The position numbers and the translations under genes are program-made. Under the pieces are notes generated by a model. That model saw nothing but the letters and a program-made list of their open reading frames with translations. It made no database searches and was not told the DNA's origin. This document shows positions 30,698-34,728 of a DNA stretch of 34,728 nt, piece after piece. Source of the stretch: Chlamydiota bacterium. GTDB taxonomy: Bacteria; Chlamydiota; Chlamydiia; Chlamydiales; Rhabdochlamydiaceae. The DNA lies in NCBI GenBank assembly GCA_013288075.1, contig JABDCQ010000018.1, forward strand, positions 1-34,728, given 5' to 3'. Numbering within the stretch: position 1 is the first letter of the stretch; each line of letters starts with the position of its first letter.

Positions 30698-33649
30698 ATG
30701 ATAGGGATATTAAAGAAAATATTTGGAACCGCCCAAGAAAGAGCTCTAAAAAAATACCGAAAAATCGTCATCCAAGTCAATGTATGGGATGAGCGCTTTA
30801 AGGCTTTATCCGATGAAGAACTAAAAAATAAAACCGTGGAATTTAAAGAGCGCTTCCAAAAAGGAGAAAGCCTCGATGACCTTCTTCCTGAAGCTTACGC
30901 CGTTGTAAAAAATGCCTGTAGACGTCTTTGCGGCACTGAAATCCATGTTTCTGGATACAATCAAAGCTGGGATATGGTTCCCTATGACGTCCAAATCCTT
31001 GGCGCTATTTCTATGCATTACGGAGCTATCGCTGAAATGCAAACAGGAGAAGGGAAAACGCTTACAGCTTCTATGCCTCTTTATCTGAATGCCCTTTCAG
31101 GAGGAGCCACCCACCTCGTTACAGTCAATGACTACCTTGTTCATAGAGACTGTCAATGGATGGGAACTATCTCCAGATGGCTTGGCCTTTCTGTAGCAGC
31201 TCTTACAAATAGCACGCCTCATCACTTGCGTAAAAATGTTTACGCCTCAGATATTGTATATGGAACTTCCTCTGAATTTGGATTCGATTACTTGCGCGAT
31301 AATTCCATGGCACAAAGCGCTGAGGAGCAATGCCAAAGAGATCACTTCTTCGCTATTATCGATGAAGTTGACTCTATTTTAATTGATGAAGCAAGAACCC
31401 CTCTTATTATTTCAGGGCCTTCTGCAGCATCGCGCCAAATGTATGATACGCTAAAAGATGATGTGGCCAAAATCGTGCGCCTTCAACGAGACTTATGCAA
31501 CCGTCTTGTTTCAGATGCGAGAAAAACCTTAGAAACACTTGGAAGACTAGAAGAGCAACAACAACTGCCAAAACTTTCTAAAGAACAAGATATCCAAGAA
31601 AAAGAAGCCTTTAAAAACCTATGGCTTGTAACCAAAGGGATGCCTCAAAACAACACCTTAAAAAAGATTAAGGAAAACCCTGAACTTAGAGCTCAAATTG
31701 AAAAATGGGACACCTATTACCACGCCGAGCCTAACAAGGAAGAAAAACTCGAAGTTTTAGCGCAGCTTTGCATCATTGTGGATGAAAGAGCAAACGAATA
31801 CGAGCTTACCGATAAAGGGATCCATGCATGGATGGGGTCTTCTGAAACCAACGCTGAAAATACAGACTTTGTGATGCTTGATCTTGGCTACGAGTATTCC
31901 AAAATCGATGACAATGCCTTTCTTACAGAAGAAGAAAAAATTCGCCAAAAAGTTGTTTTAAGAGAAGAGGATTCCAAACGTAAAGAAAGAGCCCATAATC
32001 TGCGCCAGCTTTTCCGCGCTCACCTTCTTATGGAAAAAGATGTCGATTACATCATTGCCGAAGACAAAATTGTTATCATCGATGAAAACACAGGAAGACC
32101 TCAACCAGGGCGCCGTTTCTCTGATGGATTACACCAGGCTATAGAAGCTAAAGAAGGTCTTGCTATTCAAGGCGAAACACAAACCTACGCAACCATTACG
32201 CTGCAAAACTATTTTAGAATGTATAAGAAGCTCTCGGGCATGACAGGAACTGCCATGACAGAAGCTAATGAATTTAGAGAAATTTATAAGCTTGAAGTTT
32301 TAGCAATCCCTACACACCGGGGCTGTGAAAGAAAAGATGCCGATGATGAAATTTACATGACCGAAAGGGAAAAATATAACGCCATTTTAAAAGATATCGA
32401 AGCTATTCATAAAACAGAGAGACCTATTCTCATTGGGACTGAATCAGTAGACGTCTCCGAAAAGCTTTCACGTATTTTAAGACAAAACAAATTAGAACAC
32501 ACTGTTCTTAATGCGAAAAACCACGAAAGAGAAGCTGAAGTTATTGCAGATGCAGGAAAACTTGGAACTATTACTGTTGCAACTAATATGGCGGGCCGCG
32601 GGACAGACATTAAACTCCAAGAAGGCTCTGCAAAAGCTGGAGGATTGCATGTTATTGGCACAACAAGACACCAATCAAGACGTATTGATAGACAGCTTCG
32701 CGGAAGAAGTGCTCGTCTAGGAGACCCGGGTTCTTCAAAATTCTACGTGTCTTTTGAAGATGCCTTAATGCGCCTATTTACCTCTCCTCGTATCACCTCA
32801 TTCTTACAAAGATTTCGCCCTCCTGAAGGAGAGCCGATCTCTGCAAAAGTGCTCAACAAATCTATTGAAACAGCACAAAAGCGTGTAGAACAACGCAACT
32901 ATACTATGCGTAAGCACACCCTTGAATATGATGATGTCATGAATAAACAGCGTGGTGAAATTTATGCATTCCGCAACGAAGTGCTTCATACAAACGATCC
33001 TTTAGCCCTTGGAGAAGAAATTCTAGAAAGCATTGCAATGCAAATGGCGCAAAAGTTTTTTGTCAGCAAAACAGCTGATGGAGGATGGAATCCTGAAGGG
33101 TACAGAAACTGGCTAATGCTTAATTTCCCCGTCACTTTTGAAGCGCAAGAATTTGATAATGACTATTTGGGAATTGAGGATATTGAAAAAGCTGCAGCTA
33201 GCAAAGTTGTGCATGCCTTTAAACAAAAAATTGCCTACGAAACAAAGACAATTGCAGAAGCTCAAGAGAAAGTAACAAGTACTATTCCTATGACATCCCC
33301 TGAAGATATTCTAAAGGCTGTTGTACGAAATATTCTTATTCGCTCAATTGATCGTCTCTGGCAAGAACACCTTTTAAATATCGACCACCTACGCACAGAA
33401 GTTAATCTTAGAACTGTTGGGCAAAAAGACCCCTTACTTGAGTTTAAACATGAAGCGTTTTCTCTATTCGATAACCTTAGCTTAAAAATTAAGGAAGAGA
33501 TTTCTCACACTATGTTTAAATTCCAAATGGTTGCTCCGAAGCAAAAACAAGAAGAGAGCCCTCCTCAGCAAGCCAAAGGAAAAATAGAACCCCCTATGGG
33601 CCGAGTAAGCCTTGCCTTCTTGCCCGAATTCGACCCCGCCCAAGAATAA
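30698..33649 (+). CDS. secA: preprotein translocase ATPase SecA
   Basis: Motor of Sec secretion, 983 aa. The Walker A motif MQTGEGKT is near residue 113, TVNDYLVHRDCQWM near 141, and DEVDSILIDEARTPLI near 222. A ~120-residue charged insertion (about 250–370) follows in NBD1, as in other long SecA proteins. Motor domain 2 contains GMTGTAMTEANEF, TVATNMAGRGTDI and RQLRGRSARLGDPGSSKFYVS, and the helical-wing region contains LEYDDVMNKQR and IDHLRTEVNLRTVGQKDPLLEFKHEAF. The chain ends in FLPEFDPAQE without the C-terminal Cys-rich zinc motif. The stop is followed within 10 nt by a type B repeat. Confidence 0.97.
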   Translation: MIGILKKIFGTAQERALKKYRKIVIQVNVWDERFKALSDEELKNKTVEFKERFQKGESLDDLLPEAYAVVKNACRRLCGTEIHVSGYNQSWDMVPYDVQILGAISMHYGAIAEMQTGEGKTLTASMPLYLNALSGGATHLVTVNDYLVHRDCQWMGTISRWLGLSVAALTNSTPHHLRKNVYASDIVYGTSSEFGFDYLRDNSMAQSAEEQCQRDHFFAIIDEVDSILIDEARTPLIISGPSAASRQMYDTLKDDVAKIVRLQRDLCNRLVSDARKTLETLGRLEEQQQLPKLSKEQDIQEKEAFKNLWLVTKGMPQNNTLKKIKENPELRAQIEKWDTYYHAEPNKEEKLEVLAQLCIIVDERANEYELTDKGIHAWMGSSETNAENTDFVMLDLGYEYSKIDDNAFLTEEEKIRQKVVLREEDSKRKERAHNLRQLFRAHLLMEKDVDYIIAEDKIVIIDENTGRPQPGRRFSDGLHQAIEAKEGLAIQGETQTYATITLQNYFRMYKKLSGMTGTAMTEANEFREIYKLEVLAIPTHRGCERKDADDEIYMTEREKYNAILKDIEAIHKTERPILIGTESVDVSEKLSRILRQNKLEHTVLNAKNHEREAEVIADAGKLGTITVATNMAGRGTDIKLQEGSAKAGGLHVIGTTRHQSRRIDRQLRGRSARLGDPGSSKFYVSFEDALMRLFTSPRITSFLQRFRPPEGEPISAKVLNKSIETAQKRVEQRNYTMRKHTLEYDDVMNKQRGEIYAFRNEVLHTNDPLALGEEILESIAMQMAQKFFVSKTADGGWNPEGYRNWLMLNFPVTFEAQEFDNDYLGIEDIEKAAASKVVHAFKQKIAYETKTIAEAQEKVTSTIPMTSPEDILKAVVRNILIRSIDRLWQEHLLNIDHLRTEVNLRTVGQKDPLLEFKHEAFSLFDNLSLKIKEEISHTMFKFQMVAPKQKQEESPPQQAKGKIEPPMGRVSLAFLPEFDPAQE

Positions 33650-33815
33650 AAAAAAACCACAGAGGGCTAAATTTCTCTCTCTTTCTTCCTCTGTGGTTTC
33701 TTGTCTCTGTGGTTAAATCTTGGCTAACACTTGAGTACACAAAGACTTGCATTTTTTAACCACAGAGACAAGAAACCACAGAGGAAGAGAAAGAAAAAAA
33801 AATCCTCTTTGTTTA
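33650..33815. repeat. long inverted repeat, CTCTGTG family, type B copy 4 (opposite orientation to copies 2 and 3)
   Basis: A perfect 34-bp arm pair at 33684–33717 and 33755–33788 with a 37-nt loop. Read on the minus strand the loop is AAATGCAAGTCTTTGTGTAC onward to TGTTAGCCAAGA, almost the same as copy 3. The right terminus CCTCTTTGTTTA (33804–33815) contains the stop codon of the zinc-ribbon gene. Lies between convergent secA and the zinc-ribbon gene. Confidence 0.95.
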
Positions 33816-34310
33816 GGGTTTTACAACGCTGAGTTTTTTGCGGCCTAGGTAGAGGAGGGGGAGGGCGCCGAGGCAGAGGATGAACCAGTAGCTGCTGTCC
33901 CATTCGAGCGAAAGCCTTCCGTTTTCAGAGAAAAAACACTGTAGCAAACCTAATACTAAAAAATTGGCTCCTAAAGAAAGAAAAACTAAGGGAGAAAAAT
34001 AATTTTTACTCTCTACTTTTTCCTCTTGCACCGCAACTTGTTCTGGAGCCTTTGATAAAACTTCTTTGAATGTCTCATGAGAGGTTTTTATAGGCTCAGG
34101 GGTAGGGAGCGTTTTAGCTCCATAAGGAGGCGCATAAAGAGAGGTTAGGCTCGTTTGAAGCGACTGGTTAGTAAAAAGAGCAGAACTCCCCTCAAGCCCT
34201 TCTTGATGCCTCTCTAGAAGGTCGGCGCTACAATAAGGACATTCATTGGCAGAAATTGGAATTCTTGCATCACACTGTGTACACATTTTTTGACGATCAT
34301 TAGGTTTCAT
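33813..34310 (-). CDS. zinc-ribbon membrane protein of unknown function
   Basis: A 165-aa protein. An N-terminal zinc ribbon has C10-x2-C13 and C24-x2-C27. A low-complexity Ser/Thr/Pro-rich linker (about 30–110) follows, then two hydrophobic segments near 109–128 and 139–156 and a basic end, so a cytoplasmic zinc ribbon anchored to the inner membrane is likely. ATG 34310 is chosen because AGGAAGGG precedes it; a Met ten codons earlier has no such site. Its stop TAA is part of the repeat terminus. Similar 'zinc ribbon plus two helices' proteins are common hypotheticals; no function is proposed. Confidence 0.75.
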   Translation of the reverse strand: MKPNDRQKMCTQCDARIPISANECPYCSADLLERHQEGLEGSSALFTNQSLQTSLTSLYAPPYGAKTLPTPEPIKTSHETFKEVLSKAPEQVAVQEEKVESKNYFSPLVFLSLGANFLVLGLLQCFFSENGRLSLEWDSSYWFILCLGALPLLYLGRKKLSVVKP

Positions 34311-34387
34311 GGTTTCCCTTCCTCTTTTATCTTTATCCATTTTTATGCCATGGATGTAGAATTCCTACAAACACTTAACTTGGGTAA

Positions 34388-34728
<341 letters not shown>

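Noticed and set aside
33600-33649. Truncation of SecA because the zinc-binding tail is missing
   Set aside because: The essential ATPase and helical domains are complete and SecA proteins without this tail are common.
3741-33815. CRISPR array from the repeated CTCTGTG sequences
   Set aside because: Copies are kilobases apart, palindromic, each in a different gene gap, with no regular spacers or cas genes.

Overview
The window reads as a chromosomal segment of a member of the Chlamydiae, most likely a Chlamydia-like (environmental) lineage outside Chlamydiaceae. The evidence is gene content and order: a Cys-rich MOMP-like porin, the block tRNA-Gly–rpsB–tsf–pyrH–frr opposite a very large class B penicillin-binding protein, gpsA next to a UDPGP-family pyrophosphorylase, nth–mnmE–psd–secA close together, and ruvC–ruvA. 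From memory this matches the C. trachomatis neighbourhoods CT677–682, CT697–701, CT714–715 and CT501–502. DNA is AT-rich, most genes have AGGAG-like ribosome sites, and tRNA genes lack an encoded CCA. No insertion sequence, phage gene or CRISPR array was seen.

Layout. 1–6115: MOMP-like porin (−), a secreted PLOD-like glycosyltransferase overlapping a fused cytidylyltransferase/short-chain dehydrogenase (CDP-ribitol synthase-like), a YdfG-like dehydrogenase, a class D beta-lactamase (−) and a chloramphenicol-phosphotransferase-like kinase. 6116–9806: a translation operon on the minus strand (tRNA-Gly, rpsB, tsf, pyrH, frr, tRNA-Glu, tRNA-Lys). 9903–13226: PBP2-type transpeptidase. 13578–18323: a surface-polysaccharide island with a Wza-like export lipoprotein, a Wzc-like chain-length protein whose kinase motifs are destroyed, and a UDP-glucuronate 4-epimerase. 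18495–23827: one tight minus-strand operon (waaF, second GT9 glycosyltransferase, UDPGP pyrophosphorylase, gpsA, nnr) for LPS core, phospholipid precursor and NAD(P)H repair. 24140–27695: ruvC–ruvA, mnmE, nth. 27666–34728: an AAA/DUF4143 ATPase with three phased operator-like repeats, two tiny tandem lipoproteins, psd, secA, a zinc-ribbon membrane protein and the 5' part of lpdA, which carries a frameshift.

The most striking non-gene signal is a dispersed family of long inverted repeats built from CTCTGTGGTTTCTTGTCTCTGTGG-type arms around an oriented, conserved loop. Seven copies lie in seven different intergenic gaps. Several carry the stop codon of the flanking gene in their termini (TAAACAAAGAGG). 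A second, unrelated family built from ATGATA-like units has two copies in opposite orientation, and a third ~175-nt inverted repeat separates the polysaccharide-export operon from the epimerase. Which of these are terminators, non-autonomous mobile elements or structured RNAs cannot be settled from one window, but their regularity is the best candidate here for something undescribed.

Functional names rest on motif recognition by eye; no database search was run. Comparisons with C. trachomatis are from memory.
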